A DNA stretch of 64,000 bases, from NCBI GenBank assembly GCA_007618135.1, contig PHFX01000009.1, forward strand, positions 1 to 64,000, read 5' to 3'. The first letter of the stretch is position 1, and each line of letters starts with the position of its first letter. Shown one piece after another: positions 26,262 to 35,378 of the stretch. Origin of the DNA: Candidatus Brocadia sp. WS118. Its GTDB lineage: Bacteria; Planctomycetota; Brocadiia; Brocadiales; Brocadiaceae. Both the position numbers and the translations under genes were made by a program. The notes under the pieces are model-generated. The model ran no database searches. It was not told the DNA's origin and worked only from the letters and a program-made list of their open reading frames with translations.

Positions 26262-26430
26262 TCACCCGAACGAGACGGAAAAGACCTAGCGCAGCGAAGC
26301 CGCAACCAATTCTCTAGCGTGAAAGCGGGGGATTGCTTCGGAAAAGACCCTCGCAATGACACGGGCTATGCCTTTAATGATATATGGTACGTTGTCATTG
26401 CGAGCGAAGCGAAGCAATCTTCCTCTCATA
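26262..26430. repeat. Interspersed repeat family 2, diverged copy
   Basis: Includes GCGCAGCGAAGCCGCAACCA, GATTGCTTCGGAAAAGACCC, TCGCAATGACACGGGC and a final GTCATTGCGAGCGAAGCGAA. These are partly inverted copies of the blocks at 11440-11600. The remaining part of 26240-26625 shows no gene. Confidence 0.5.
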
Positions 26431-26625
26431 AACAAGCTGTGCCTCCTGATAAGGGGCAAATAGAGTTGTGAAAAAAATTACAAAAATAGATGTTTTAACA
26501 AAATAATACTATGATCCCTGTCTGCCCGGCTGGCAGACGAAACACGAAATTCATGAACCAACTCTGTCTTGGTTGATTGTTTTTGTGTCAAACAGCAGTG
26601 GCACACCGCTCGATCCCGGTAGCCT

Positions 26626-28581
26626 TTAAAGTATCTCGCAGTTGCTTATTGACTCCAGCTCAGCGTGCATTTCTTCCCATCGGTTGTAGAGAATGCTCAA
26701 TTCCTGGGTAACCGATTTATACTGCTTATTGATTTCAACAGATTTTTCCCGGTCATCATAAAGCGCCGGATCTGAAAAAATATGATCGAGTTCCTTTTTT
26801 TGAGTTTCCAGCAAGGCAATTTTTTCTTCTACCGTTTGAACCTCTTTGGTGAGCTTTCTTTTTCTGGCAGTTTGCTCTTTTTTGAGCAGATATTGCTGCT
26901 TGTGTGAATTGCTTCCTTCGGGCTTGTGATCGAGGATTTCCGCTGTCCTGCCTTCCGTCGTTTCTCCATGTAATTCAGATGACTTTTTTTCGAGAAAATC
27001 CCGCATACTTACCAGGTGTGTAAGGACTTTCCGGTTTTTCAATTCGTAAACTTTCGAGACAAGCCCATCCAGAAAGTCCCGGTCGTGCGAGACAATCAAC
27101 ATGCTTCCTGCGTAATCCAGCAGCGCATTCTTGAGTATCTTTTTGGTGGTAATGTCGATATGGTTCGTTGGTTCATCCAGGATGAGAAAATTGGTAGGTT
27201 TAAGAAGCATCTTGGCAAGGGATAGCCGGGATTTTTCACCTCCGCTCAGCACGTGAACACACTTAAAAACGTCGTCGCCGGTGAAAAGAAAGGCGCCTAA
27301 GATATGGCGGATATGAGGGATCATGGAAAGCGGGGCAACAGACTCGATTTCCTGCATGACCGTATGCTGCGTATTCAACTTCTCCGCATGTTCCTGGGCA
27401 AAATAATCAAAGGACACGTTATGCCCCATCTTGATAGTTCCCGAGTGCGGCTGCTCAATGCCGGCTATGATACGGAGTAGCGTAGATTTTCCGGATCCAT
27501 TTTGCCCAACGAGGGCAACCTTTTCTTCCCGTTCAATCGAAAGGCAAATATCCTGGAATATCATCCTGTCGTCATATTTATGTGAAATATCTTTGATATC
27601 CAGGACGGATATGCCGCTTTGTTTCGAGGGGGGAAACCGGAATTTGACCTGCTCCGTCATGTTTTCCGGCAATTCCTCTTTCTCCATTTTTTCAAGCATA
27701 AGAATCCGGCTCTGCACCTGGGATGCCTTGGTATTCTTAGCCCGGAACCGTTCAATAAACCGCTCGACTTCTTTAATCTTTTTCTGCTGGTTAACGTAAC
27801 GCGCTACCTGTAATTCCATTCGCTTCTCTTTTTCAACTTCATAAAAGGAATAATTTCCATAGTATTCATGGATTTTCCCCTTCTCCAATTCCCAAATCCT
27901 GGTAACGTTACGGTCAAGGAATGCCCGATCGTGTGATATGATAATCAAACCTCCCTTAAACCCTTTGAGATATTCTTCTAACCAAAGGATTGAATCGATG
28001 TCCAGATGATTCGTTGGTTCATCGAAGAGGAGCACATTGGGTTCCTGAAGTAGTAACCGGCAAAGGGCCACCCGCATCTGCCATCCACCGCTGAAGGTGC
28101 CGATATCCCTTCCAAAGTCTGATTCCTTAAACCCCATGCCTTTTAAGACCTTGCCCGTTTCGGCGTCAATCTTTGCGCTGTTGACAACCTCCATTTGATG
28201 CTGCAGATGTGCGTAATTATCCAGGAGCATCTGGTGGTCTTCACCTTGTATGGCAGGATCTTCCAATCGGGCATGGATTGCATCAATCTGATTTTTCAGA
28301 TGAAGGATATCCTCAAAGGCAGAGCTGGCTTCATCGAACACGGTCTTTTTTCTGAAGGCAAAACCTTCCTGGGGAAGGTAGCCAATGTTTGCATCTTTTG
28401 CGCAAATAAGATTGCCTTCACTTGGTTCAATCAGACGGCAGATGAGTTTGAAGATGGTAGATTTCCCGGCGCCGTTGGGTCCGATAAAACCGATCCGGTC
28501 GTTTCTTCTGATATGGAGTGAAACATTGTCGACAATGGTTTTTGAGCCAAAGGCAAGGCTGACATTATTCAGACGAATCAT
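26626..28581 (-). CDS. ABC-F family ATPase
   Basis: A 651-residue soluble protein with two ABC domains and no membrane segment. Domain one has GPNGAGKST and FSGGWQMRVALC, and domain two has GQNGSGKST and LSGGEKSRLSLAK. A charged linker lies between them and a coiled coil at the C-terminus (about 560-645). ABC-F proteins act on ribosomes, relieving stalls or giving antibiotic resistance (Uup/YheS-like). The start at 28581 (MIRLNNVSLAF) overlaps the stop of the methyltransferase gene by four bases (ATGA). Confidence 0.93.
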   Translation of the reverse strand: MIRLNNVSLAFGSKTIVDNVSLHIRRNDRIGFIGPNGAGKSTIFKLICRLIEPSEGNLICAKDANIGYLPQEGFAFRKKTVFDEASSAFEDILHLKNQIDAIHARLEDPAIQGEDHQMLLDNYAHLQHQMEVVNSAKIDAETGKVLKGMGFKESDFGRDIGTFSGGWQMRVALCRLLLQEPNVLLFDEPTNHLDIDSILWLEEYLKGFKGGLIIISHDRAFLDRNVTRIWELEKGKIHEYYGNYSFYEVEKEKRMELQVARYVNQQKKIKEVERFIERFRAKNTKASQVQSRILMLEKMEKEELPENMTEQVKFRFPPSKQSGISVLDIKDISHKYDDRMIFQDICLSIEREEKVALVGQNGSGKSTLLRIIAGIEQPHSGTIKMGHNVSFDYFAQEHAEKLNTQHTVMQEIESVAPLSMIPHIRHILGAFLFTGDDVFKCVHVLSGGEKSRLSLAKMLLKPTNFLILDEPTNHIDITTKKILKNALLDYAGSMLIVSHDRDFLDGLVSKVYELKNRKVLTHLVSMRDFLEKKSSELHGETTEGRTAEILDHKPEGSNSHKQQYLLKKEQTARKRKLTKEVQTVEEKIALLETQKKELDHIFSDPALYDDREKSVEINKQYKSVTQELSILYNRWEEMHAELESISNCEIL

Positions 28582-29318
28582 TTTATTCCGCCATACACCG
28601 CTTCCCGATACTCCTTCCAAAAACACTCAGCCGTGCGGAATCCGGCCTCTGTAATGATTTGGAGATCATCCATGAGGAGCAACAGGTTGTCGCCATCCTT
28701 TTTTTCTTTATCGGACAATGCTGAGGAAATTTCGTCCAGGGACTTCTCCTCATGCCTGATCTTGCGCGTCCGCTCTTGTATTCCCTGATAATGCAACCGT
28801 CGGAATCTGGCCTCAAGGACGGCATCGGTTGACTTAAAAACATCACAATTTACAAACCAGCCATGCGGCTTTAATATTGACTGAACATATTTGAGGAGCG
28901 TAAGTTTTTCTTCCCGGTATAAATGGTGGAGAGCAAAAGAGGAGACCACGGCGTCGATATGAGAAAGGGTATCCAGCTTTTTTGGTAAATCCTGGAACGT
29001 GGAGATGTGGAAGGTGACTTGCTCACGATGGTTGTTAAGCCTTAATTTGGCCTTTTCAATCATGAGCGCAGCCGCATCAACGGCATCAATCTTTGCGTTG
29101 GGAAACGTTTTGATGATCTTGTGAGACAGGTAGCCGGTGCCGGTACCCAGGTCTAAGAAATGTAAATGTTCCGTCCTGTCAAAGGGTAATATCTCACATA
29201 CAATGGATGCCATTTTGACGCGGTTCGGGTGCCAGACATCCATATCGGCGTCATAGGAAGCAACAATATCGGAGTTGTTAAAGGCGTAGGCCGTTTCCCT
29301 CAAAGGATTTTTTTCCAT
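28578..29318 (-). CDS. Class I SAM-dependent methyltransferase
   Basis: About 246 residues from MEKNPLRETAYAFNNSDIVA. The SAM-binding motif LDLGTGTGYLSHKI and DAVDAA, then VVSSFALHHL, identify a class I methyltransferase. The substrate is not apparent. It is translationally coupled to the ABC-F gene. The upstream frame to 29405 lacks family features, so I start at 29318. Confidence 0.82.
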   Translation of the reverse strand: MEKNPLRETAYAFNNSDIVASYDADMDVWHPNRVKMASIVCEILPFDRTEHLHFLDLGTGTGYLSHKIIKTFPNAKIDAVDAAALMIEKAKLRLNNHREQVTFHISTFQDLPKKLDTLSHIDAVVSSFALHHLYREEKLTLLKYVQSILKPHGWFVNCDVFKSTDAVLEARFRRLHYQGIQERTRKIRHEEKSLDEISSALSDKEKKDGDNLLLLMDDLQIITEAGFRTAECFWKEYREAVYGGIK

Positions 29319-29413
29319 ACCTTCAATTATAAAAATGCAATAGCAGATTATTTTTAAAAGATTATAATGAGAATTTATTTTAACATATTGTATACGTAAA
29401 TTCATAATAAATC

Positions 29414-30310
29414 ATGAAAAGAAAACCCACAACAGACTCAAAAAAACAAAAAAATAGCGATTGTGCTTCTGAATCAGCATCCCTCCGGAAGTGCCTGACA
29501 CGTGCAACGGTGCGAAAATTTCAGGAAAAGATTTGCCAGCACTATCGGATACATGGCCGTGAACTGCCCTGGAGAATGACGCACGACCCGTATCATATCC
29601 TTGTCTCGGAAATTATGCTCCAGCAGACCCAGGTACAGAGGGTCATGGGAAAGTACGAACAGTTTATCAGGGCATTTCCTGATTTTTCAAGCCTTGCCAA
29701 AGCATCTCTTCGGAGGGTACTTCGGGAATGGCAGGGATTGGGTTACAATCGTAGGGCAATAGCCTTGAAGCAGATTGCCCAAAAGGTTATGGAAGAGTTC
29801 CACGGAAAGCTTCCCACATCGGTTGAAATGTTAAGGACTTTTCCCGGGATTGGTGAAGCAACGGCAGCTTCAATTTCTGCCTTTGCATTCCATAAACCGG
29901 CGGTTTTTATTGAGACGAATATACGACGGGTATTTATCCATAGCTTTTTTCCAGGCAGAACAAACATCAGAGACACCGAAATCCTTCCCCTCGTACAACA
30001 GACCCTGGATACCTCTCACCCCCGTGAGTGGTATTATGCCCTTATGGATTATGGAGTAATGCTGAAGCAGAAGGAGGTAAATCCAAACAGAAGAAGCGCT
30101 CATTATCAAAAACAGTCCCCATTTCAAGGTTCCAACAGACAGGTTCGGGGAATGATCCTGAGGGCATGTACCAGCGAATCATACCTTTCCGAGCAGGAAA
30201 TTGCAAAAAAGCTGCAAATAAGTCAGGAAAAGTTAAAAAACAATCTTGTCCAATTAGAAAAAGAGGGGTTTATTAAAAGGAAAAGAGAAAGAATTACTTT
30301 AGCCTTTTGA
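29414..30310 (+). CDS. MutY-like HhH-GPD DNA glycosylase lacking the Fe-S cluster
   Basis: A 298-residue base-excision enzyme. It has the MutY-type helix SEIMLQQTQVQRVMGKY and the helix-hairpin-helix LRTFPGIGEATAASISAFAF. The position where MutY has catalytic Asp in DGN reads FIETNIRRV, so a Glu replaces it. After LMDYGVMLK the four cysteines that hold the [4Fe-4S] cluster are absent; instead comes NPNRRSAHYQKQSPFQGSNR. The C-terminal part is a small winged helix (EQEIAKKLQISQEKLKNNLV) rather than a NUDIX-like domain. The preserved motifs suggest an active adenine- or mismatch-directed glycosylase of a cluster-less branch. Confidence 0.83.
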   Translation: MKRKPTTDSKKQKNSDCASESASLRKCLTRATVRKFQEKICQHYRIHGRELPWRMTHDPYHILVSEIMLQQTQVQRVMGKYEQFIRAFPDFSSLAKASLRRVLREWQGLGYNRRAIALKQIAQKVMEEFHGKLPTSVEMLRTFPGIGEATAASISAFAFHKPAVFIETNIRRVFIHSFFPGRTNIRDTEILPLVQQTLDTSHPREWYYALMDYGVMLKQKEVNPNRRSAHYQKQSPFQGSNRQVRGMILRACTSESYLSEQEIAKKLQISQEKLKNNLVQLEKEGFIKRKRERITLAF

Positions 30311-30508
30311 TTTGTTCGGAATTTCAACGTGAAGTATAGAAAAACCACGATGGGTATGTTTTCTCATCATCCTTGGGAGCAAAGACGTTTTATAGGATAA
30401 CGGCATACATCCAGATACGTATTTACTTGATGTCCTTTGAGATAGCATGTTTCAAGAGAAGGCGAAGATTGCAAGGCATCTTATTTGCGCAACTCTATTA
30501 CAAATTTT

Positions 30509-30605
30509 GTAACAATGTAGTTTTTTGAAAAGTAGGGGCGAAGCATTTGTTATAATTGTCGTGAACGCATTCATACCAAAACGGGCAAATGCTTCGCCCC
30601 TACCC
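30509..30605. mobile_element. IS66-like MITE, partial copy B (core type 1)
   Basis: The left terminus GTAACAATGTAGTTTTTTGA and both 19-bp hairpin arms (GTAGGGGCGAAGCATTTGT and GCAAATGCTTCGCCCCTAC) are present. The right terminus is missing. It sits 20 bp before the amidase gene. The rest of 30311-30626 shows nothing I recognise. Confidence 0.7.
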
Positions 30606-30626
30606 TGCTAATTTCGGATAATAGCC

Positions 30627-31244
30627 ATGCACCTTCGGTGGAAAAGAGGTCTTTGTCTGTCTTTCCTTATCCTTGAGACCCTGGGTTGTTATATGCCGCC
30701 GGTTTCCAAGCCTACGCCCACTGTAAAACACCGGGAAAGTGCCACGGCTCATATGATACCCCCGGAAAGACTAGAATCTTATATCATAAGTCAACTTGAT
30801 CATTATTCTGTACGAGACTGGAGATACATTGTTATTCACCACAGCGCATCGGCGTCTGGTAGTGCCGCTGAATTTGATAAATATCACAGAGAAAAAAGAA
30901 GGTGGGAGAATGGCTTAGGCTATCACTTTGTGATTGGAAATGGAAACGGCACCCCTGACGGCAAAATTGAGATTGGCAATAGGTGGATAAATCAGATAAA
31001 TGGCGCCCATGCCGGTGTTGAGGAATACAACCATTACGGGATAGGGATCTGTCTTGTGGGAAATTTTAATGAATCTTATCCAACGGCAGCTCAGATGGAG
31101 TCCCTTTCGACCTTAGTAGGATATCTGCAGGACAGATGTCGAATTCCCTCTGAAAAGGTAATCATGCACAGACACTGCAGGCAAACTGACTGTCCGGGAA
31201 GAAAATTTCCTTATTATAAATTGCTTGCAAATACTTTTTCCTAG
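30627..31244 (+). CDS. N-acetylmuramoyl-L-alanine amidase, lipoprotein
   Basis: A 205-residue protein. The N-terminal signal ends in LETLGC, a lipobox with Cys21. The amidase_2/PGRP domain follows, with the Zn ligand in YIVIHHSASASG (His71 or His72), LGYHFVIGNGNGTPDG, the AHAG loop, and the second Zn site near MHRHCRQTDCPG. It should cleave the bond between muramic acid and the peptide stem, anchored in the envelope. Confidence 0.9.
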   Translation: MHLRWKRGLCLSFLILETLGCYMPPVSKPTPTVKHRESATAHMIPPERLESYIISQLDHYSVRDWRYIVIHHSASASGSAAEFDKYHREKRRWENGLGYHFVIGNGNGTPDGKIEIGNRWINQINGAHAGVEEYNHYGIGICLVGNFNESYPTAAQMESLSTLVGYLQDRCRIPSEKVIMHRHCRQTDCPGRKFPYYKLLANTFS

Positions 31245-31443
31245 CGTGTTAATAGAAGCCTCTTGTTTTCCGCTTGACATATGATAGCCAAAAATGCTAA
31301 ATAGCAGTACTTTTGCCTCACCAGGTGATAAATGTCTGATAACGCAAGATAGCAATACTTCAATAAGAAGGATACAGAGAACGTGTGATAGTTGTGTTGA
31401 GACGTGTTTTACATAAAGTCTTTTGATATGTGGGGAGGAACAA

Positions 31444-32046
31444 ATGAAAACCGTTGGTCTGAGGAGAGAGTTGTTCGTTTTAGTTTTAACCGTGATTTCG
31501 ATTTTTGTCTTCCGTTGCGTTTCGTATGCTGCAGACAACAATGGCAATCTCAACAATCCATCAATATCCATTATTCAAAAAGAGGGAAACTCAACACTTG
31601 GTTGTTTCAAGGGAAAGAATGAACATTCGGATGTACAGAGGGAAGTTGATGAGAATTTTGTTTCATCGTCACCTGCGATTGTAGCATATAGCGCTTTTTC
31701 TGGGGTTGAAGTAAATACCAATCTTGTTCATATCCCCCTGACAACTCCTGACGCAACGACTCTCATTGTAACTTTTAGGTCAAGTCAGGAAATGCCTTTA
31801 AATGAGGTAGAATGGAAATTATTTAAATACAACGAAGCTTTGGACCTGCGGCAATATGACTCGAGGAAAATAAACTATAATGATTTTGAGCTGGATCCAA
31901 GCTCTTATTATTTTGCTTCGTGGACTTCTTCTCCGGGTGAAGGTGACAAGCCATTAGTTGAGGGATTATATCTGTGTAAAGTGACGGTAAAAGCAAAAAA
32001 TTCTACGCTACGAAGCACGGTTAAATTTAAATTTGAGGTAGAATAA
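31444..32046 (+). CDS. Secreted protein of unknown function
   Basis: A 200-residue protein with a clear signal peptide (about residues 8-30, ending FRCVSYAAD). The rest is a predicted beta-rich domain, with TPDATTLIVTFRSSQEMPLN and a final GLYLCKVTVKAKNSTLRSTV. No family recognised. Start at ATG 31444, because GGAGGAAC lies just upstream of it; the frame open from 31423 lacks such a site. Confidence 0.7.
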   Translation: MKTVGLRRELFVLVLTVISIFVFRCVSYAADNNGNLNNPSISIIQKEGNSTLGCFKGKNEHSDVQREVDENFVSSSPAIVAYSAFSGVEVNTNLVHIPLTTPDATTLIVTFRSSQEMPLNEVEWKLFKYNEALDLRQYDSRKINYNDFELDPSSYYFASWTSSPGEGDKPLVEGLYLCKVTVKAKNSTLRSTVKFKFEVE

Positions 32047-32064
32047 TTCCTGCTACTGCCTTCC

Positions 32065-32156
32065 CCCCTCAACCCCCCTCCTTCGACTGAGCGCTCACGG
32101 CAAAGTCGCAGAAGGGGAATAAAGAAGTCCCTTCCAGGGAGGGGATTAAGGGGTGA
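32065..32156. repeat. Inverted repeat downstream of the secreted protein gene
   Basis: CCCCTCAACCCCCCTCCTTC near the left end and AGGGAGGGGATTAAGGGGTG at the right end are largely complementary. This is a hairpin of a kind common as an intergenic repeat. It may terminate transcripts from either side. Confidence 0.45.
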
Positions 32157-32231
32157 GTTGATCTTATGATAAAAAGTTGCCGGAGGCCTTATGAGTTCGG
32201 GTTGGGGGCACAGACGGGCTTGTGCACCTCG

Positions 32232-32405
32232 TTACGGTTTTTCCTTACGCTCTAAAAAGGCATCCATTTCGGCCTTGATGCGAGGGGTATCGACCTCTTT
32301 GGCCTTGTTATAGCACAGAATACAGATATCTCCCTTTGTGGTAGCCATCTTTTTCCATTCATCTTTTTCTCCGAGAAAGAGACCGCATTTCCAGCAATTT
32401 GCCAT
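32232..32405 (-). CDS. 57-residue double-CxxC zinc-ribbon protein
   Basis: Short gene starting at ATG 32405 and ending TAA at 32232. It starts MANCWKCGLFLGEKDEWKKM, with a second pair in GDICILCYNKAKE and a helical C-terminus (RIKAEMDAFLERKEKP). Two Cys pairs suggest a zinc ribbon or small Fe/Zn site. It lies 23 bp downstream of the DUF3786 protein gene on the same strand, so a functional link with that metal protein is plausible. A purine-rich GGAAA site precedes the start. Confidence 0.72.
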   Translation of the reverse strand: MANCWKCGLFLGEKDEWKKMATTKGDICILCYNKAKEVDTPRIKAEMDAFLERKEKP

Positions 32406-32428
32406 AGAAAATTTCCTTTACCGTTTAG

Positions 32429-33238
32429 TCATGAATGAATAAATAATTCAACAAATCTCTCCACAAGATAGGCAAGATATTCGATGTCGATGTAGGCTTC
32501 CGCGCTGCTGTCTAAAAAAAGCTTGCAGCTTGCCGTAAACTCTTCGTCTGCATCCCAAAAGCACAAGTATAAAGGTATCTGCGGTAAGAGGTCAAAGCGA
32601 CAGATATAATCTGCCTTCATCTTCCCTTGCGTCTCTATACCACCCAGTTCCCGGCATCGCGCCTTCAGACCATGCATATTTTTATTAAACGTTGACGCAA
32701 CCTTCTCTTCCGCGCTCCGTTGAAACGCCTTTACATGCGAGGCAGTATGAGGGAAGTATCCCAGGGTAACCCATTCCCCCGTGAAAGGTTTGTTTCCTTT
32801 TCGTCGTATATAGTCGTAGATAATGATCTTTGACCACGAATCGTGGCAATAGGTGTTGTTTTCAAACAAACCTTCCCGGCGCATCTCGTACGGTTTGTTC
32901 ATCATGGTGAGTCTTATCATTTCCCCATCTTTGCCGGTATCGAAATAGCCCCCCGTGGTAAACGCCGCTTCTCTGAAATTCGTATGTTTGGCTTCGGCTT
33001 CTAATTCGCTGCTTACGCGTTCGTAGTTATCATCCATGGTAACAATGGGTTTTTGGGTTGTCAATTCCCTATTTTCTTGTGTGACATAAGGGCAATCCCC
33101 TATCTTGAGTTGTGCGTTTTTTACCTTAAGCGCAAAGGCCATACACGTAGGAACCCCACATTTACCGCAGTTTGTCTTGGGTAGTTTTTTGTAGATCTCA
33201 AGCATCAAATTTCCGTCTTGCATCAATGTCTCAAACAA
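32429..33238 (-). CDS. DUF3786 protein with N-terminal [4Fe-4S] motif
   Basis: A 269-residue protein. Residues about 20-60 carry NCGKCGVPTCMAFALKVKNA and a later Cys, the Fe-S domain also seen in corrinoid/acetyl-CoA decarbonylase gamma subunits. The remainder is the DUF3786 domain (for example FTGEWVTLGYFPHTASHVKA and YICRFDLLPQIPLYLCFWDA), of unknown biochemical function and common in anaerobes. Start could also be the Met at 33223. It is followed by the zinc-ribbon gene. Confidence 0.82.
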   Translation of the reverse strand: MFETLMQDGNLMLEIYKKLPKTNCGKCGVPTCMAFALKVKNAQLKIGDCPYVTQENRELTTQKPIVTMDDNYERVSSELEAEAKHTNFREAAFTTGGYFDTGKDGEMIRLTMMNKPYEMRREGLFENNTYCHDSWSKIIIYDYIRRKGNKPFTGEWVTLGYFPHTASHVKAFQRSAEEKVASTFNKNMHGLKARCRELGGIETQGKMKADYICRFDLLPQIPLYLCFWDADEEFTASCKLFLDSSAEAYIDIEYLAYLVERFVELFIHS

Positions 33239-33265
33239 TCAATTGGTTGTTTATCCAAAAAATAG

Positions 33266-33292
33266 GGGGGCAAACATTCGTTCGCCCCCCTT
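33266..33292. terminator. Hairpin between DUF3786 and rubrerythrin genes
   Basis: GGGGGGC and GCCCCCC flank a short AT-rich loop (AAACATTCGTTC). It lies downstream of rubrerythrin on its strand and upstream of the DUF3786 gene, so a terminator is plausible. No long T run follows. Confidence 0.35.
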
Positions 33293-33422
33293 ACGAGTAC
33301 ACTTCAAAAACCCGTTCTTAAAAAGAATGTAATCTTGTCACCGCCTTCAGGAAGGAGGTAAGGTGATTGTCGGATTACATTTCATACCTTTTCGGTTTCT
33401 GACACCCAGATACCGGTGAGTT

Positions 33423-33914
33423 TTAACTAATCCTGGTAAACTTTGACTTGGGCGCCCCACAGATTGGACAGGTATCCGGCGCATCCTTCTCAACCGTGTT
33501 CCCGCAGACCTGACATACATAATAGTCTACGGCCTCATTTTTACCTAAATTTTGTAATGCCTTTTGATACAGATCGGCATGGATCTTCTCCACCTTATTG
33601 GCTATTTCAAAGCTCTGCAGGGCTTGTTTGTTTCCTTCCTTCTTGGCTTCCTCAATCATTTGTGGGTACATCTTGGTAAACTCGTGTGTTTCCCCGCCTA
33701 TGGCCTCCTGAATATTTTCTTTTGTCGTTTTAATACCGCCCAATACCCGTAAATGGTTGTGAGCATGCACCGTTTCAGCCTCAGCCGCAGCACGAAAGAG
33801 TTTTGCTACTTGCTTGAAACCCTCCTCATCAGCTTTTTTTGCAAAGGCAAGGTATTTCCTGTTGGCCTGCGATTCACCTGCAAAGGCATCCTGCAAATTA
33901 TCTTTTGTCGACAT
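33423..33914 (-). CDS. Rubrerythrin
   Basis: A 163-residue protein. The ferritin-like diiron domain (about 1-125) has FAGESQANRKYLAFA, AEAETVHAHNH and KVEKIHADLY, supplying Glu and His ligands. The C-terminal rubredoxin domain has CQVCGNTVE and CPICGAPKSKF. It reduces hydrogen peroxide in anaerobes and protects oxygen-sensitive enzymes such as the PFOR at 54 kb. It appears monocistronic. Confidence 0.96.
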   Translation of the reverse strand: MSTKDNLQDAFAGESQANRKYLAFAKKADEEGFKQVAKLFRAAAEAETVHAHNHLRVLGGIKTTKENIQEAIGGETHEFTKMYPQMIEEAKKEGNKQALQSFEIANKVEKIHADLYQKALQNLGKNEAVDYYVCQVCGNTVEKDAPDTCPICGAPKSKFTRIS

Positions 33915-34190
33915 CTCTTCCTTTCTCCTTTCTTTTTAGTAAAAATATCATGATACGGATACCAAAATATGTATCGGATAATACTATAATACAACCTTCT
34001 TAATGTCAATGGCCTCGTTCGATTATAAAAATATATTGAAGAGGCAAAAGCCTGACGATGAGATTTCACATGTAAAAATCGGAAGAATAATTCCTGTAGA
34101 TAAAGCGACAAAAGTTTGTTGTAATTAGTGTGGCAAAAAGAAAGATAAGTTACTGAAAGAAAAAAAGAAATTCATTATACATCTATGACC

Positions 34191-34301
34191 CTGTTGATTA
34201 ACTCGTATTTCGACAATATTCTATACCATATATAGTACAATATAGAGAATATGGAGTTGTATATGGTATGCCAATTTAGTTTGAAAGGACTTAATCAACA
34301 G
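34191..34301. repeat. 111-bp palindromic element with CTGTTGATTAA ends
   Basis: The outer ends are CTGTTGATTAA (34191-34201) and TTAATCAACAG (34291-34301), a perfect 11-bp inverted repeat. Inside are TATACCATATA and TATATGGTATG, a second inverted pair. This looks like a miniature element. No target duplication is evident. Confidence 0.5.
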
Positions 34302-34324
34302 AGTTATTTATGTATCCCCCTGAT

Positions 34325-34728
34325 ACAACATTACCATATTGGTGTTCGCCTGTTGATGAAATGCTAAAGGCTCTGGGGAGCTGTCTTAAAGGCATTAGCA
34401 TGTCAGCCGTGTGGAGCGATTGCAATATTTTGGTTACAATACCGTTCGCGGACGTCAGCAGGGCAGATTCATGTGGCTATTCCTGAATCGATTCCTGAAC
34501 CCGCTTGTCCTCATTCTGGTATGTGCTGCATCTATCGTTGTGGTGCTTCATGATTTGTTTGGTGCAACGATCATGCTGGCCATTATTTTTATCAGCAAGG
34601 TGTTAAGTTTCGCAGGAATAGCGCTTGTCTATTTTTTACCGGAGGGTATTGCAGGAACCTCTTTTTTGCTGGCAGTCTTACACATACTCTCTGCATCAAC
34701 TCTGCCCTGTTCCTGGTTTTTATCATAG
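34325..34728 (+). pseudogene. Relic of the N-terminus of a P-type cation ATPase
   Basis: Across a frameshift near 34405 the plus strand reads SPVDEMLKALGSCLKGISM, then VERLQYFGYNTVR and FLNRFLNPLVLILVCAASIV, the cation-ATPase N-terminal domain and first membrane helix. Conservation continues to ATIMLAIIFIS. It then runs into unrelated hydrophobic residues (YFLPEGIAGTSFLLAVLH), perhaps a fused C-terminal helix. No catalytic domains are present. I see no gene in the rest of 33915-35081 apart from the palindrome at 34191-34301. Confidence 0.6.
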
Positions 34729-35081
34729 CAGTTTGTCTATTTATCAAAAAGACAAAACGTTAACTTCGTCAAGTTGTAGTGGTAACCACATATGTACCTT
34801 TGGAAGTAACACGAGAAGAAAGCCGTTACTGGAGTCTTTTTTTTGTGCCGCTAGGCAGAAACTCCTTGCTGCTACCCTGAATATTGTGTTTTTGCAATAC
34901 CGTGTTATATTACGCGTATCTTATTTCTCTGCTTTTAAGATTCCTAACATTCCAATTTCTGATTTAAAAATTCTTTATATCACTTTTATATTCTTTACAT
35001 ATCATTTTTTCGTTACAGCTAACTCAAGGGAAATGAATACAAAAAAATCCTCTGCATAGCAGTCATCCGCCCCTTTCTTTA

Positions 35082-35378
35082 TTAATGTGCACGTTTTTTC
35101 CAATAAAAGGGTTTTTTGCTGGTATGTGCAAAAGCTATTATCCAAATGTAATCATCAAACTCATCGTAATAGATAAAATAGGGAAACCTTTGAAGCAAAT
35201 GCCTCCTAACTCCGTGTTTGGTTTCCGTGTATAACTTTGGATTTTCTTGTATGGAAATAAGCGCCTTTCGTACCTCATTTTCAAAATCTAAACCTAGACC
35301 AGTAACTTTATCTTCGTAGTACTCAACTGCGTGGCACAACTCTTTTTCAGCGTCTTCGTGAATAATCACACTTTTCAT
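35082..35378 (-). CDS. ParE/RelE-type toxin
   Basis: Ninety-eight residues: MKSVIIHEDAEKELCHAVEY, LGLDFENEVRKAL, then HLLQRFPYFIYYDEFDDYIW and IAFAHTSKKPFYW, the ParE/RelE superfamily pattern. It overlaps the upstream antitoxin by four bases. Targets of ParE-like toxins are DNA gyrase or ribosome-bound mRNA; this one is unassigned. Confidence 0.9.
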   Translation of the reverse strand: MKSVIIHEDAEKELCHAVEYYEDKVTGLGLDFENEVRKALISIQENPKLYTETKHGVRRHLLQRFPYFIYYDEFDDYIWIIAFAHTSKKPFYWKKRAH

